A stretch of DNA of 64,000 nt from Methylobacillus sp. MM3 (GTDB lineage Bacteria; Pseudomonadota; Gammaproteobacteria; Burkholderiales; Methylophilaceae). Position 1 is the first letter of the stretch. Every line of letters starts with the position of its first letter. The stretch lies in NCBI RefSeq assembly GCF_001645185.1, contig NZ_LXTQ01000001.1:558001-622000 (forward strand), written 5' to 3'. Shown piece by piece: positions 28,903-39,023 of the stretch. Under the pieces are notes generated by a model that saw nothing but the letters and a program-made list of their open reading frames with translations, did no database searches and was not told the DNA's origin. A program made the position numbers and the translations under genes.

Positions 28903-31071
28903 TTATGCCAGCGTCTCGGCGTCGAATGGCATCCGACGCAGCCGCTTGCCGGTCAATGCAAAAACCGCGTTGGCAACGGCTGGGGCAATCGGCGGCGTGC
29001 CCGGCTCGCCGATACCGGTCGGCGGTGCATCGCTCTGGACGATATGCACTTCCACTTGCGGCACTCGTGAGAGACGCAGGGCCGTGTAGTCGTGGAAATT
29101 TGACTGCACCACGCGCCCGTTTTCCAGCGTGATCGCGCCTTGCAGTGCTGCCGACAGCCCGTAAATCACGGCGCTTTCGACTTGCTGGCGCACGCCGTCC
29201 GGATTGACCACCATGCCGCAATCCACGGCGCAAGTAACCTTGTGTACGCGTATCTTGCCGTCTTCCAGCGATATCTCGGCTACTTCCGCGACATAGCTGT
29301 GGAAGGACTCGTGCACCGCCACGCCGAACGCATGCCCGGCAGGCAGTTTCCTGCCCCAGCCGGCCTTTTCCGCCGCCAGCTTGAGCACGCCGGCATGGCG
29401 CGGCGCTTTTTCCAGCAAGGCGAGACGGTATTGCACCGGATCCTGCGCTGCCATATGCGCCAGCTCATCCACCATCGTCTCTACCACGAATGCGGTATGC
29501 GAATGGCCTACCGAACGCCACCACTGCACCGGCACCGGATTTTTCGGGCTATGCAGATCGACCTGCAGATTCGGGATGGCGTATGGCAATGTGGCCGCGC
29601 CTTCGACAGAGGTCTGATCGATACCATCTTTCGTCATGAAATTCTCGAATGGCGTCCCTGCGACGATGGACTGCCCGACAATGGTATGTTGCCAGGCGAC
29701 AGGCCTGCCGTCCTTGCCGATGCCGGCCTCGATGCGGTCTGCCCACATCGGGCGGTAATAGCCGCCGCGCATGTCGTCTTCACGCGTCCAGACGACCTTG
29801 ATCGGCTTGCCGATCACCTTGGCGGTCTGCACCGCTTCGATCACGAAATCGGACATCGGGTTGGCGCGTCGGCCGAAGCCGCCGCCGAGATAGGTCGTAT
29901 GGATTTCCACTTGCTCGGGCTTCAGTCCGGCGACTTTCGCGGCAGATGCATGATCCATCGTCTGCGACTGTGTGCCGGTCCAGATGCCGCAGTGATCAGG
30001 CTTGAGATCGACGACCACATTCAGCGGCTCCATCATTGCATGTGCCAGATAAGGCACTTCGTATTCGGCGCTGACGCTTTTGTGCACCTGTTTCAATGCC
30101 CCGGCAGGATCGCCGTCCTTGCGCGCGACAGCCCCGGGCTTTTTCGCCATTTCCAGATAGTCGGCGCGCATCTTGGGCGTGGAAAGCGCAGCGCCCGCCC
30201 CTTCATCCCATTCGATCTTGAGCAGCTCGCGCGCTGTTTTGGCCGGCCAGAAGCCGTTGGCCGCCACGGCAATGCCGGTGGGCACCTGGTACACACCCTC
30301 GACGCCCGGCACCTTGCGCGCTTCGTCGGCATTGAAACTCTTCACCTTGCCACCAAACACCGGACTGCGTGCAATCAGCACCATCAACATGCCTGGAATA
30401 TAGACATCCAGCCCGAACTGCGCGCTGCCATTGACCTTTTCCGGCGTGTCGATGCGCTTCACCGGCTGGCCGATCAGCTTGAAATCCTTGGGGTCCTTTA
30501 GCGCAACGTTTTCCGGCAGCGGCAATTTTCCCGCAGCATCCGCCAGCTTGCCGTAGCTCAGCGATTTACCGCTCGCGGCATGAATCACCTGCCCGTTTTC
30601 AGCGCGGCACGCGCTTTCCGGCACGCCCCATTCCTGGGCTGCGGCGCGCACCAGCAGCACGCGGGCGCTGGCGCCGACGCGGCGCAACTGCTCCCAGGAA
30701 GACGACACGCTGGAACTGCCGCCGGTGATCTGCATGCCGAAACCGGTGTGATTGTATACCGCGCCTACCGGAGCCGATTCCACGCGGATGCGACTCCAGT
30801 CGGCTTCCAGCTCCTCTGCAATCAGCATTGGCAGCGAAGTGTAGACGCCCTGCCCCATTTCGGACTTGTTGACGACCACGGTAATGGTGTCATCCGGAGC
30901 AATGCGAATGAAGGCATTGGGCGGAAACACCTGTGCCGGGGCAGCATCGGCTGCAAAAGCGCGCCCGCCCTTTATCGGCAGATAAAAGCCGATCACCAGC
31001 CCGCCGACCAGCGCGGCAGAACCCTTGAGAAAATTGCGGCGATTGGGATTATGTTCGGCGACGGTTTTCAT
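28903..31071 (-). CDS. Molybdenum hydroxylase large subunit (IorB/aldehyde oxidase type)
   Basis: A 722-residue Mo-cofactor subunit of the xanthine oxidase family, like isoquinoline 1-oxidoreductase beta. It starts with a Tat signal (RRNFLKGS, about 11-18) and so is exported folded to the periplasm. Cofactor-contacting segments such as GGGFGRR (about 395) and EPLNVVVDL, and [17 protein letters not shown] near the C-terminus with the active-site Glu, are visible. The substrate, probably an aldehyde or N-heterocycle, is unknown. The ATG at 31071 overlaps the small subunit stop (ATGA); the longer frame upstream is a shadow. Confidence 0.93.
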   Translation of the reverse strand: MKTVAEHNPNRRNFLKGSAALVGGLVIGFYLPIKGGRAFAADAAPAQVFPPNAFIRIAPDDTITVVVNKSEMGQGVYTSLPMLIAEELEADWSRIRVESAPVGAVYNHTGFGMQITGGSSSVSSSWEQLRRVGASARVLLVRAAAQEWGVPESACRAENGQVIHAASGKSLSYGKLADAAGKLPLPENVALKDPKDFKLIGQPVKRIDTPEKVNGSAQFGLDVYIPGMLMVLIARSPVFGGKVKSFNADEARKVPGVEGVYQVPTGIAVAANGFWPAKTARELLKIEWDEGAGAALSTPKMRADYLEMAKKPGAVARKDGDPAGALKQVHKSVSAEYEVPYLAHAMMEPLNVVVDLKPDHCGIWTGTQSQTMDHASAAKVAGLKPEQVEIHTTYLGGGFGRRANPMSDFVIEAVQTAKVIGKPIKVVWTREDDMRGGYYRPMWADRIEAGIGKDGRPVAWQHTIVGQSIVAGTPFENFMTKDGIDQTSVEGAATLPYAIPNLQVDLHSPKNPVPVQWWRSVGHSHTAFVVETMVDELAHMAAQDPVQYRLALLEKAPRHAGVLKLAAEKAGWGRKLPAGHAFGVAVHESFHSYVAEVAEISLEDGKIRVHKVTCAVDCGMVVNPDGVRQQVESAVIYGLSAALQGAITLENGRVVQSNFHDYTALRLSRVPQVEVHIVQSDAPPTGIGEPGTPPIAPAVANAVFALTGKRLRRMPFDAETLA

Positions 31072-31535
31072 TTGGCTTCTCCCTGCAATTCGGCAGCCTT
31101 GTGGATCGCGGCGCGGATGCGGTTGTAGGTGCCGCAGCGGCACAGATTGCCTTCCATCGCGGCGGTAATCTGCGCGTCGTCGGGTTTGGGGTTCTGCTGC
31201 AGCAGCGCGGTTGCCGCCATGATCTGGCCGGACTGGCAGTAACCGCATTGCGGCACGTCCACTTCCTGCCAGGCTTGCTGTACCTTTTTCCCCAGCGCCT
31301 GTTCGGCCAGGCCTTCGATGGTGGTGACCTGCTTGCCGCTGGCCATCGAAACCGGCGTCACGCAGGAACGGATGGCCTGCCCGTCCAGATGCACGGTACA
31401 AGCGCCGCACTGGGCCATGCCGCAGCCGTATTTGGTGCCGGTGAGATGCAGATGGTCGCGCAGCACCCACAACAGTGGGGTACTGGGGTCGGCATCGACC
31501 TCCGCGGCTTTGCCGTTGATAGTGAGAGAAATCAT
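31068..31535 (-). CDS. Molybdenum hydroxylase 2Fe-2S subunit (IorA type)
   Basis: A 155-residue electron-transfer subunit with two 2Fe-2S clusters: plant-type site [20 protein letters not shown] (about 33-52) and the C-terminal site CGYCQSGQ ... GNLCRCGTY. It takes electrons from the Mo centre of the large subunit. It has no signal peptide and would be carried out with the Tat-tagged partner. The ATG at 31535 has an AGGAGA site and yields the usual family start MISLTINGK. Confidence 0.94.
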   Translation of the reverse strand: MISLTINGKAAEVDADPSTPLLWVLRDHLHLTGTKYGCGMAQCGACTVHLDGQAIRSCVTPVSMASGKQVTTIEGLAEQALGKKVQQAWQEVDVPQCGYCQSGQIMAATALLQQNPKPDDAQITAAMEGNLCRCGTYNRIRAAIHKAAELQGEAK

Positions 31536-32527
31536 GACAAGGTCTCCTGGGGTTGGGTCTGGCTGACGCAAATTGCGTCGGCCGGTTGCGGTTGATGGCG
31601 TACGGAAATCAGGTGCGCGAGGATCGCGACGGCGATCTCCGGCGGAGTACGGCTGCCGATGGCGAGGCCGACCGGCCCGTGCAGGCGGTCGATTTCATCC
31701 GGCGTCAGGTCAAAAAGTGCCAGCCGCTCGCGGCGCCGGGCATTACTGCTTTTGGAGCCAAGTGCGCCGACATAAAACGCCGGGGATTTCAGCGCTTCCA
31801 GCAATGCCATGTCGTCCAGCTTGGGGTCGTGGGTCAGCGCGATGATCGCGGTCCGGCTATCGGCCTGCAATGCAAGCACCGTATCGTCCGGCATATCGGA
31901 TACCAGCGTGGTATCGGGAACGTCCCACACCTCGCGGAACTCCTCGCGCGGATCGCAGACGATGACCTGGTAATCCAGCGCCTGCGCCATGCGAGCGAGA
32001 TAGGACGAGGTCTGCCCGGCGCCGATAATCAGCATGCGCCAGCGCGGGCCATGCACGGTCGTGAGCGTTTCGCCGTCGTAGGCCAGGGTATCGTCGCGCC
32101 CGGCATTATTCAGGGCGATATGCAGTGAAGCGAGATGCAGGGTGCGCGACACCAGCCGATGATTGCGAATGTGCGCCAGGATGTCGTTCACCCAGCCGGC
32201 CTCCAGCACCGGCTCGACCACCAGACGCATCGCTCCGCCGCAGGGCAGGCCGAAACGCCAGGCCTCTTCGCGCGTGACGCCGTAGACCACCATTTCCGCA
32301 TGCCCGGCCGGCAATTGCCCGTTTTGCGCACGCAGGATGAGATCATCCTCGATGCAGCCGCCGGACACGGAGCCGACCGAAAGGCCGTCGCCGCGCACGG
32401 CCAGCATCGCACCGGGAGGGCGCGGGCTGGAGCCGAAGGTTTCCACCACCGTCACCAGCCACACTTTTTCGCCCGCCGCCTGCCATTCATGCAGGGCGTT
32501 CAGGACAGAAAGATCGACACTATCCAA
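31532..32527 (-). CDS. XdhC family Mo-cofactor insertion chaperone
   Basis: A 331-residue protein with the N-terminal XdhC/CoxI domain ([25 protein letters not shown], about 31-63) and a C-terminal Rossmann domain ([17 protein letters not shown], about 168-184; [16 protein letters not shown], about 264). XdhC proteins bind and sulphurate molybdenum cofactor and load it onto their hydroxylase. It is first in the operon and overlaps the 2Fe-2S subunit gene by 4 bases. Confidence 0.93.
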   Translation of the reverse strand: MDSVDLSVLNALHEWQAAGEKVWLVTVVETFGSSPRPPGAMLAVRGDGLSVGSVSGGCIEDDLILRAQNGQLPAGHAEMVVYGVTREEAWRFGLPCGGAMRLVVEPVLEAGWVNDILAHIRNHRLVSRTLHLASLHIALNNAGRDDTLAYDGETLTTVHGPRWRMLIIGAGQTSSYLARMAQALDYQVIVCDPREEFREVWDVPDTTLVSDMPDDTVLALQADSRTAIIALTHDPKLDDMALLEALKSPAFYVGALGSKSSNARRRERLALFDLTPDEIDRLHGPVGLAIGSRTPPEIAVAILAHLISVRHQPQPADAICVSQTQPQETLS

Positions 32528-32591
32528 GATGTCTCCCTTATTGAGGTTGTTTCGGAGCCTGGGAATGTTGCCGCAATGCGATCATTGCATT

Positions 32592-33662
32592 TCAGGCGAT
32601 CGCCGGGTAATCGGTATAGCCCTTGTCCGTGCCGCCGTAGAACGTACTCGGGTCGGCCGGATTCAGCGGTGCATCGATGCGGAAGCGCTCCACCAGGTCC
32701 GGATTGGCAATGAAAGGCATGCCATAAGCGACGCAATCCGCGTGGCCCGAAGCAATGGCCGCATTGCCGCGTGCCTTGTCATAACCACCATTGGCGATGT
32801 AGTTGCCGCGATACGCGCGACGCAACTCGTCGAAATCGAACTCCTGCGGCGCTTCATCGGACAGGCCGACCTCGACCACGTGCAGATAAGCCAGCCCGAA
32901 CGGGCCGAGCGCATCGGCCACATGATTGAATAGCGCCTGCGGATGGGAATCGCGGATGTCGTTGAACGGATTGATCGGCGAAATACGTACGCCGACGCGA
33001 TCCGACCCCCACACCTTGCTCACCGCCGACACTACTTCCAGCAATAAACGCGTGCGGTTGGCAATGGAGCCGCCGTATTGATCAGTGCGCCTGTTGGTGC
33101 TGTCGCGCAGGAACTGGTCAAGCAAGTAGCCGTTTGCGCCGTGCACTTCAACACCGTCGAAACCTGCGGCCAGCGCATTCTCGGCAGCCTTGCGGAAATC
33201 GTCGATCAGTCCCGGAATTTCCTCGGTGGCCAAGGCGCGCGGCGTGACGAAATCCTGAAGTCCGGTATAGGTAAATGCCTGCCCTGCCGGCTTGATCGCG
33301 GATGGCGCAACCGGCAATGCGTTGCCCGGCAATAACGATGGATGCGAAATGCGCCCGACTTGCCACAGCTGCAGGAAAATCCTGCCGCCTTTGGCGTGCA
33401 CGGCATCGACCACCTGTTTCCAGCCGCCCACCTGCGCATCGCTATGGATACCGGGTGTCGCCGGATAGCCGTGGCCCATTTCGGAAATCGGCGTTGCCTC
33501 GGTGATGATCAGCCCGGCCGAGGCGCGCTGCTCGTAGTACTTGACGTTAAGCGGTTGCGGCACATTGCCCTCGCCGGCGCGGTTGCGGGTCAGCGGGGCC
33601 ATGACGATACGGTTGCGTAACTCGTTGCGGCCGAGCTTGATGGGGGTAAATAAATCGGTCAT
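32592..33662 (-). CDS. nemA: Alkene reductase, old yellow enzyme family
   Basis: A 356-residue FMN TIM-barrel enzyme, NemA-like. N-terminal RIVMAPLTRNRA (about 18-29), the substrate-binding HGANGYLLDQFLRDSTNRR region (about 178-196) and YGGS are typical. It reduces activated C=C bonds and nitro esters with NADPH. It is 25 bases downstream of the yceI-like gene on the same strand and may share its transcript. Confidence 0.93.
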   Translation of the reverse strand: MTDLFTPIKLGRNELRNRIVMAPLTRNRAGEGNVPQPLNVKYYEQRASAGLIITEATPISEMGHGYPATPGIHSDAQVGGWKQVVDAVHAKGGRIFLQLWQVGRISHPSLLPGNALPVAPSAIKPAGQAFTYTGLQDFVTPRALATEEIPGLIDDFRKAAENALAAGFDGVEVHGANGYLLDQFLRDSTNRRTDQYGGSIANRTRLLLEVVSAVSKVWGSDRVGVRISPINPFNDIRDSHPQALFNHVADALGPFGLAYLHVVEVGLSDEAPQEFDFDELRRAYRGNYIANGGYDKARGNAAIASGHADCVAYGMPFIANPDLVERFRIDAPLNPADPSTFYGGTDKGYTDYPAIA

Positions 33663-33687
33663 TTTCGAATCCTTTGATGAATTGGAA

Positions 33688-34299
33688 TTACCAGGGTTTG
33701 TAATCAGGAGAATTCTTTACGCCTTCGATCAGCAGCGTGATTTCAATGTTGTCGCCGACAGGCGCGTTGGGCTTGAGCGGCCAGGTGAAGCCATAATCGG
33801 ACGCCTGGATGGTGGTATGCGCTTCGATGCCGACACGGTTGCCGCCCCAGGGGTCCGGGCCAAAACCCAACACCCTGAACGGGAAGGAAATTTCCCTGGT
33901 CACACCATGCAGCGTGAACTGGCCGGTAAGCACGCCTTCGGTAAGGCTCCTGGCTTCGACCTTGGTGCTGACAAAGCGCATTTCCGAGAATTTCCCGGCG
34001 TCGAGATACTCTTCCTTCTTGATGTGATCGTCGCGCTTGGCGTGGTTGCTGCTCACGCTCAGCACGTTGATTTTGGCATCGACGCTGGATTTGGACAGAT
34101 CGGCACGGTCGATGACGATCTTGCCCTTGATGTCGGTAAAAGTGCCCGAGGCTTTGGACACTACGTGGCGTATGCTCCAGTTGGCAAAACTGTGCGAATT
34201 GTCGATGCCGTACACCTCGGTGTCGGCCCAGGCAGCGGCCGTACCGAATGTAACGAATCCGACGGCCACGATCAGTTGTTTCAACAGTTTCTTATTCAT
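33688..34299 (-). CDS. YceI family periplasmic lipid-binding protein
   Basis: A 203-residue exported protein. The start at 34299 gives a clean signal peptide (about 1-25, AAAWA-D). The mature part begins with YGIDNSHSFANWSIRH and contains FTDIKGKIVIDRADLSKSSV and GVTREISFPF, all typical of the YceI lipocalin-like barrel, which binds polyprenyl or similar lipids. The function in this organism is unknown. Confidence 0.92.
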   Translation of the reverse strand: MNKKLLKQLIVAVGFVTFGTAAAWADTEVYGIDNSHSFANWSIRHVVSKASGTFTDIKGKIVIDRADLSKSSVDAKINVLSVSSNHAKRDDHIKKEEYLDAGKFSEMRFVSTKVEARSLTEGVLTGQFTLHGVTREISFPFRVLGFGPDPWGGNRVGIEAHTTIQASDYGFTWPLKPNAPVGDNIEITLLIEGVKNSPDYKPW

Positions 34300-34376
34300 T
34301 TCTTGTGGCTCCTTGGTTCCAATGAAACTTGGTTCAAAAATCAAGACTGGTTCAAAAACAAAATCGGGGTTGTCAT

Positions 34377-35084
34377 TCAGAAATCGGCAGGCAAATCGAA
34401 CAGCAGCACCTCGCCACCTCCCGATGCCGCAAGCAGCAATTCCTTTTCACCCAGCATGGCCGCGGCATCGCCGACGGAGAGCACTTCGCCGTTCATCGAC
34501 ACTTCACCGCGAACGACTTGCAGGTATTGCACCCGCTCCGGCTCGGGACGGAATTCGATGCGCTCGCCGTCGTCCAGGATCGCGGCATAGAGTGCGGCAT
34601 CCTGATGTATCGTTAATGAATCGTCGCGCCCGTCGTGCGTGGCAATCGCTTTCCAGCGGCCGCGCTTTTCCTCGTCGGGAATGCGCTTCTGCTCATAGCC
34701 CGGCGTGATGCCGGCGCGTTCGGGCAATATCCAGATTTGCAGCAGATGCACCGGCTCGCTGCTCGAAGCATTGAATTCGCTGTGGCGTATGCCTGTACCC
34801 GCACTCATGCGCTGCACTTCGCCGGCGGTAATGACCGCGCCCGTACCGAGGCTGTCCTGGTGCTGCAAGGCTCCGCTCAGCACATAAGTGACGATTTCCA
34901 TGTCGCGGTGCGGGTGCATGCCGAAACCGGAGCCAGGCGCGACGATGTCCTCGTTGATCACGCGCAGCACCGAAAAACCCATGTGCGCCGGATCGTAGTA
35001 TTCGGCAAAAGAAAAGCTGTGCCAGGACTCCAGCCAGCCATGCTCGGCATGGCCGCGTTCCTCCGCCTTGCGTATCTGGATCAT
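34377..35084 (-). CDS. Pirin family protein (YhhW-like)
   Basis: A 235-residue bicupin. The N-terminal cupin carries the metal-site motif FGMHPHRDMEIVTYVLSG (about 54-71) and GTGIRHSEFN (about 97-106). Some relatives oxidise quercetin; the physiological substrate is unknown. It overlaps the dioxygenase gene by 4 bases, so the two are an operon divergent from the LysR regulator. Confidence 0.93.
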   Translation of the reverse strand: MIQIRKAEERGHAEHGWLESWHSFSFAEYYDPAHMGFSVLRVINEDIVAPGSGFGMHPHRDMEIVTYVLSGALQHQDSLGTGAVITAGEVQRMSAGTGIRHSEFNASSSEPVHLLQIWILPERAGITPGYEQKRIPDEEKRGRWKAIATHDGRDDSLTIHQDAALYAAILDDGERIEFRPEPERVQYLQVVRGEVSMNGEVLSVGDAAAMLGEKELLLAASGGGEVLLFDLPADF

Positions 35085-35953
35085 TGGAGCTCCTTGCGAT
35101 GTGGCATCCGGCTCGATTTCCGGGCGGTTGCATGGCCCTGCCCTTCCGGCCAGAAAGCGTAGCTGTCCATGACCAGGATGTCGTATTCAATGCCGCTGTA
35201 TACGACTTGCGGCGCAAATTGCTTTCCGCCTGCGCCCAAGGCCACGAAAAACGGCAGCAAGTGCTCTTCCGTCGGGTGTGCCTCGACCGCGCCGGGCGCT
35301 TTCGCGCGGTAATCCAGCAAGCTTTCAATATCGCCTGCCTCGATGCGCTGCCGCCACCATTGCTGGAACGCGGGCACGTAATCCAGCGAAACTGCGCCCC
35401 GCCTGGATCCCGCACCGAAATGCCCGAGGTTGTGCGTCAGATTGCCGGAAGCGACGATCAGCACGCCCGCATCGCGCAATGGCGCCAGGGATTGCCCCAA
35501 CCGGTAATGATGCCGTGGGCCGAGACGGCTCTGCACGGACATCGCCACTACGGGAACCGAAGCGTCCGGGTACATCACGCGCAGCGGTATCCAGGCACCG
35601 TGATCCAGCCCGCGCTGCGGATCGAGCACGACGGAAAATCCGGCTTCCTCCAGCAAGGTGCGCGCTTCCATCGCCCAGCCCACCGCGCCGCACACCGGAT
35701 AGCGGATCGTATACAGCTGTTGCGGAAATCCATAGAAATCATGAATGGTCTCGGGACGGCAGGCGGCGCTGAACGTAGGCAGTTCGGTATCCCAATGCGC
35801 GGAAATCACCAGCACCGCCTTGGGCCGCACAAGCTCACGCGCAAAACCGGCCAGCGCGGCCCCTGCCTCGCCGGGGTCCAGCGCAAAGGTCGGCGCGCCA
35901 TGTGGCACGAACAGCGCAGGCAGCCGATTGCGATAATGATTTTCCGGATTCAT
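35081..35953 (-). CDS. DODA-type extradiol ring-cleaving dioxygenase
   Basis: A 290-residue enzyme of the class III extradiol dioxygenase family (YgiD/4,5-DOPA dioxygenase type). Metal ligands are in VPHGAPTFAL (about 16-25), ISAHWDT (about 50-56), DHGAWIPLRVMYP (about 117-129) and ASGNLTHNLG (about 170-179). It cleaves catechol-type substrates with iron or zinc. The close pirin partner and divergent LysR regulator suggest an inducible aromatic-handling unit. Confidence 0.92.
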   Translation of the reverse strand: MNPENHYRNRLPALFVPHGAPTFALDPGEAGAALAGFARELVRPKAVLVISAHWDTELPTFSAACRPETIHDFYGFPQQLYTIRYPVCGAVGWAMEARTLLEEAGFSVVLDPQRGLDHGAWIPLRVMYPDASVPVVAMSVQSRLGPRHHYRLGQSLAPLRDAGVLIVASGNLTHNLGHFGAGSRRGAVSLDYVPAFQQWWRQRIEAGDIESLLDYRAKAPGAVEAHPTEEHLLPFFVALGAGGKQFAPQVVYSGIEYDILVMDSYAFWPEGQGHATARKSSRMPHRKELQ

Positions 35954-35980
35954 GATCGGCAGTTTGACAATTTCTTAAAC

Positions 35981-36030
35981 CGGGATAAATATGACATTCA
36001 TAAATTATTTATCCCGACATTCGGGATAAT
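35981..36030. promoter_or_regulatory. Operator-like repeats between dioxygenase and LysR genes
   Basis: Three copies of one half-site: CGGGATAAAT (35981-35990), its exact inverse ATTTATCCCG (36007-36016), and TCGGGATAAT (36021-36030). The last two form the palindrome ATCCCGA-CAT-TCGGGAT (36011-36027). They sit in the divergent promoter region, just after a TTGACA (35964-35969) that could be the -35 of the regulator gene. The likely ligand is the LysR-type product, which would repress itself and control the dioxygenase-pirin operon. Confidence 0.6.
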
Positions 36031-36049
36031 TAGAATGTTAGGTGTGGCA

Positions 36050-36985
36050 ATGGATAGACTACAGGCAATGCGCGTCTTCACAACCGTGGTTGAAACCGGC
36101 TCGTTCGCGCGCGCTGCCGAGCAACTGCATCTTTCGGCGACAGCGGCATCGCGCCATGTCGCGGAACTGGAGAAACATCTCGGTGCACAATTGCTGCAAC
36201 GCTCGACGCGGCGGCTCAACCTGACCGAGATCGGCACCAATTATTACGACCGTTGCCGCTCCATCCTCGCCGACGTGGAAGAAGCAGAAGCCCAGGCCGC
36301 CACCTCCGAAAGCCAGCCGCGCGGCATGTTGCGCATCAGCCTGCCGACGAGCTTCGGCATCCAGTACATCGCGCCGGCCATTCCCGAATTCTGCAAACGC
36401 TATCCCGATCTGCACCTGGAACTGAGCTTTTCGGATCGCATCGTGGATCTGGTGGAAGAAGGCATCGACATGGCGGTGCGCATCACTGGCGACCTCAAGA
36501 CCAACCTGGTCGCGCGCAAGCTGGCACCCGTACGCATGGTCTGTTGCGCTTCGCCCGCCTACCTCGAACGATACGGCACGCCTCGCCATCCGGACGACCT
36601 GCGCCAGCATAACTGCCTCACCTATAGCTATTCGCCCAATGTCTGGGAGTTCGCACGCGAGGGCCGCGAATACCATGTGCAGGTCAAGGGCCGCATCGGC
36701 ACCAACAGCGGCGACATGAGCCGCCTCGCCGCTGTGAGCGGACTCGGCATCGACACCCTGCCCACCTTCCTGGTCTGCGACGAATTGCGCAACGGAAAAC
36801 TGGTACCCATACTCGAGGAGTATCCCATTCCTCCGATCAACGTCTACGCCGTTTATCTGCCCGCCGCCCGGCGTGCGGCACGGATCAAGGCCATGGTGGA
36901 GCACTTGTGGGACATCCTGGGACAGGGGAATCCGCCGTGGGAAAATCAGGCAGTACCTGTGCTACAGAAGGTTGAAGGGCCGTGA
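36050..36985 (+). CDS. LysR family transcriptional regulator
   Basis: A 311-residue regulator: N-terminal winged helix (about 1-60; MRVFTTVVETGSFARAAEQL, then SATAASRHVAELE) and a LysR substrate domain (about 90-295; FGIQYIAPAIPEFC, VRITGDLKTNLVARKLAP). The type is that of the CrgA/DmlR group. ATG at 36050 is preferred over ATG 36035 because it matches the usual MDRLQAM start and has an AGGTG site. Divergent from the dioxygenase-pirin operon. Confidence 0.93.
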   Translation: MDRLQAMRVFTTVVETGSFARAAEQLHLSATAASRHVAELEKHLGAQLLQRSTRRLNLTEIGTNYYDRCRSILADVEEAEAQAATSESQPRGMLRISLPTSFGIQYIAPAIPEFCKRYPDLHLELSFSDRIVDLVEEGIDMAVRITGDLKTNLVARKLAPVRMVCCASPAYLERYGTPRHPDDLRQHNCLTYSYSPNVWEFAREGREYHVQVKGRIGTNSGDMSRLAAVSGLGIDTLPTFLVCDELRNGKLVPILEEYPIPPINVYAVYLPAARRAARIKAMVEHLWDILGQGNPPWENQAVPVLQKVEGP

Positions 36986-37080
36986 GCGCATCGACACACG
37001 CCACCAAATCGCCCTGAAACCTGTTCCTCCTCCCCTTGCTGACTTACAATCGAACAACTTGATCAATACCGATAACCGCC

Positions 37081-37551
37081 ATGTCACAAGAACATTTCCC
37101 GCAGGAACTCAACGTCATCAATCGCTTCACCGTCAAGGCCATGGTCTGGCTGAACGGCATCGCACACATCATCATCGGGCTGGCGCTGGCGATGTCGGTG
37201 CTGATGTTCACCTGGCTCTTCTGGCAGGACGTGCGGCAAGCGGCAAGCGCGCACAATCTGGTGCACGGCTTTCTGCATGCCTTGGGTACATTGATGCTGC
37301 TATGGATCATTTCGGCGCTGATCACCGCCGAAATCCGCTACCTGCGCGGCAGCAAACTGGAAGTGGAAACCTTTATCGAAGTCGCCATGGTCGTCATGGT
37401 GCGCAAGATCATCGTGCTGCCGGTGCAGGACGCCTCTCCGACGCTGGAGGATCTGCTGATGTGGGTGGGCGGCGCATTGATGCTGGCTATCACTTTCGGG
37501 ATCGTCCGCTACTCCCAGAACATCGACAACGGGCGCGGCGATAGCCAATGA
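37081..37551 (+). CDS. PsiE-like membrane protein
   Basis: A 156-residue protein with four hydrophobic segments (about 20-50, 62-82, 98-115, 125-143) and the PsiE-family signature around ITAEIRYLRGSKLEVETFIEVAMV (quoted in part) near residue 80-103. PsiE was named from phosphate starvation in E. coli; its mechanism is unknown. It overlaps nnrD by 4 bases. Confidence 0.85.
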   Translation: MSQEHFPQELNVINRFTVKAMVWLNGIAHIIIGLALAMSVLMFTWLFWQDVRQAASAHNLVHGFLHALGTLMLLWIISALITAEIRYLRGSKLEVETFIEVAMVVMVRKIIVLPVQDASPTLEDLLMWVGGALMLAITFGIVRYSQNIDNGRGDSQ

Positions 37552-39023
37552 TAATTCCGCCGCTCTTTCGCACCAGCGAGATACGCGCCATCGAGCAAGC
37601 GCATGGCACCGCCGGGCTGATGGAAAAAGCGGGCCTGGCCGTCGCTACGCTGGCGAAGGAGCTGCTGTCGGACGAGGCGTACTCCATCCTTATCATTGCC
37701 GGCCCCGGCAACAACGGCGGCGATGCACTCGTTGCGGCGCGTTATCTCAAATCGTGGTGGCTGCGCGTGGATGTGTTTTTTACCGGCGACCCGGAACGCA
37801 TGCCGCCGGATGCCACTGCTGCCTACCGCGCCTGGCTCGATGCAGGCGGCGAGCTGCTTACCGCATTGCCTGAAAAAACCTACGACCTGGTGATTGACGG
37901 CCTGTTCGGCATTGGTCTTGCCAAAGTGCTGCATGGCCATTATGCCGAGCTCGTGCGCCAGATCAACGCCATGGATGCGCCTGTGCTCGCCATCGACGTG
38001 CCCAGCGGATTGTGCGCCAATACCGGGCGCGTGCTGGGCGAGGCGGTGATCGCCGATCATACGCTCACCTTCCTCGGGCTGAAGCCGGGTCTGTTCACGC
38101 TGGATGGGGTCGATTTTGCCGGAACCGTGCATTCCAGCGACCTCGGCGGCGATACCGGGGCGGTAGCGCATCCGCAGGGCTGGCTGTTGAACGAAATTCC
38201 TATCCTGCCGTCGCCGCGTCTGCGCAACAGCCACAAAGGCAACAATGGCAGCATCGGTGTGCTGGGCGGCGACACTACCATGGTCGGCGCGGCCTTGCTG
38301 GCCGCTCGCGCCGCACTGCTGATCGGCGCCGGGCGCGTGTATGCGGGCCTGCTGACAGAGGAAACTCCGGCCGTCGATCCGGTTCAGCCCGAACTGATGC
38401 TGCGCGACGGCAATTCCCTGCTCGATCTCAACCACCTGACGGCCCTCATCGCCGGGCCGGGCCTCGGCCGCTCGGCGCTTGCGGAAGGCGCATTGCACCG
38501 CGCATTGCGCTATCCCGCTCCTTTGGTTCTGGATGCCGATGCGCTCGTGCTGCTCGCGGCGAACGCCGAGTTGCGCCAGACGCTTGCCACGCGCGAGCAT
38601 CCCACCCTGCTTACGCCGCACCCGGGCGAGGCTGCGGTTCTACTGGCATGCAGCGTAGCCGAAGTGCAAGCAGACCGCGTCGCGAGCGCACTCGATATCG
38701 CCGTAAAATACCGGGCGACAGTGTTGCTGAAAGGCGCAGGCACCGTCATTGCGATGCCTGACGGCCAGTGGTTTATCAACGCCAGCGGAAACCCCGGACT
38801 GGCTGCCGCCGGCATGGGCGACACGCTGGCCGGCATTATCGGCGGACTGGCGGCGCAAGGCATGGAGCTGGATCAGGCCGCCATGCTAGGCACCTATCTG
38901 CACGGAGCAGCGGCCGATACCCTGGTCGCCGAAGGCATAGGCCCGCTCGGCCTGACTGCAAGCGAAGTCGCCCTGGCAGCGCGCAAACTCATCAATCGCT
39001 GGATCACGCAAGAATACGAATGA
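37548..39023 (+). CDS. nnrD: Bifunctional NAD(P)HX epimerase/dehydratase
   Basis: A 491-residue repair enzyme for hydrated NADH and NADPH. The N-terminal YjeF epimerase domain (about 1-210; AGPGNNGGDALVAARYL, IDVPSGLCANTG) is fused to the C-terminal ADP-dependent dehydratase (about 230-485; HKGNNGSIGVLGG, TPHPGEAAVLL, GNPGLAAAGMGDTLAGIIGG). All nucleotide-binding glycine motifs are intact. It overlaps both neighbours by 4 bases. Confidence 0.95.
   Translation: MIIPPLFRTSEIRAIEQAHGTAGLMEKAGLAVATLAKELLSDEAYSILIIAGPGNNGGDALVAARYLKSWWLRVDVFFTGDPERMPPDATAAYRAWLDAGGELLTALPEKTYDLVIDGLFGIGLAKVLHGHYAELVRQINAMDAPVLAIDVPSGLCANTGRVLGEAVIADHTLTFLGLKPGLFTLDGVDFAGTVHSSDLGGDTGAVAHPQGWLLNEIPILPSPRLRNSHKGNNGSIGVLGGDTTMVGAALLAARAALLIGAGRVYAGLLTEETPAVDPVQPELMLRDGNSLLDLNHLTALIAGPGLGRSALAEGALHRALRYPAPLVLDADALVLLAANAELRQTLATREHPTLLTPHPGEAAVLLACSVAEVQADRVASALDIAVKYRATVLLKGAGTVIAMPDGQWFINASGNPGLAAAGMGDTLAGIIGGLAAQGMELDQAAMLGTYLHGAAADTLVAEGIGPLGLTASEVALAARKLINRWITQEYE

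Noticed and set aside
29140-30501. 453-codon plus-strand open frame opposite the molybdenum hydroxylase gene
   Set aside because: Antisense to a well-supported gene, His/Arg-rich, no ribosome site and no domain.
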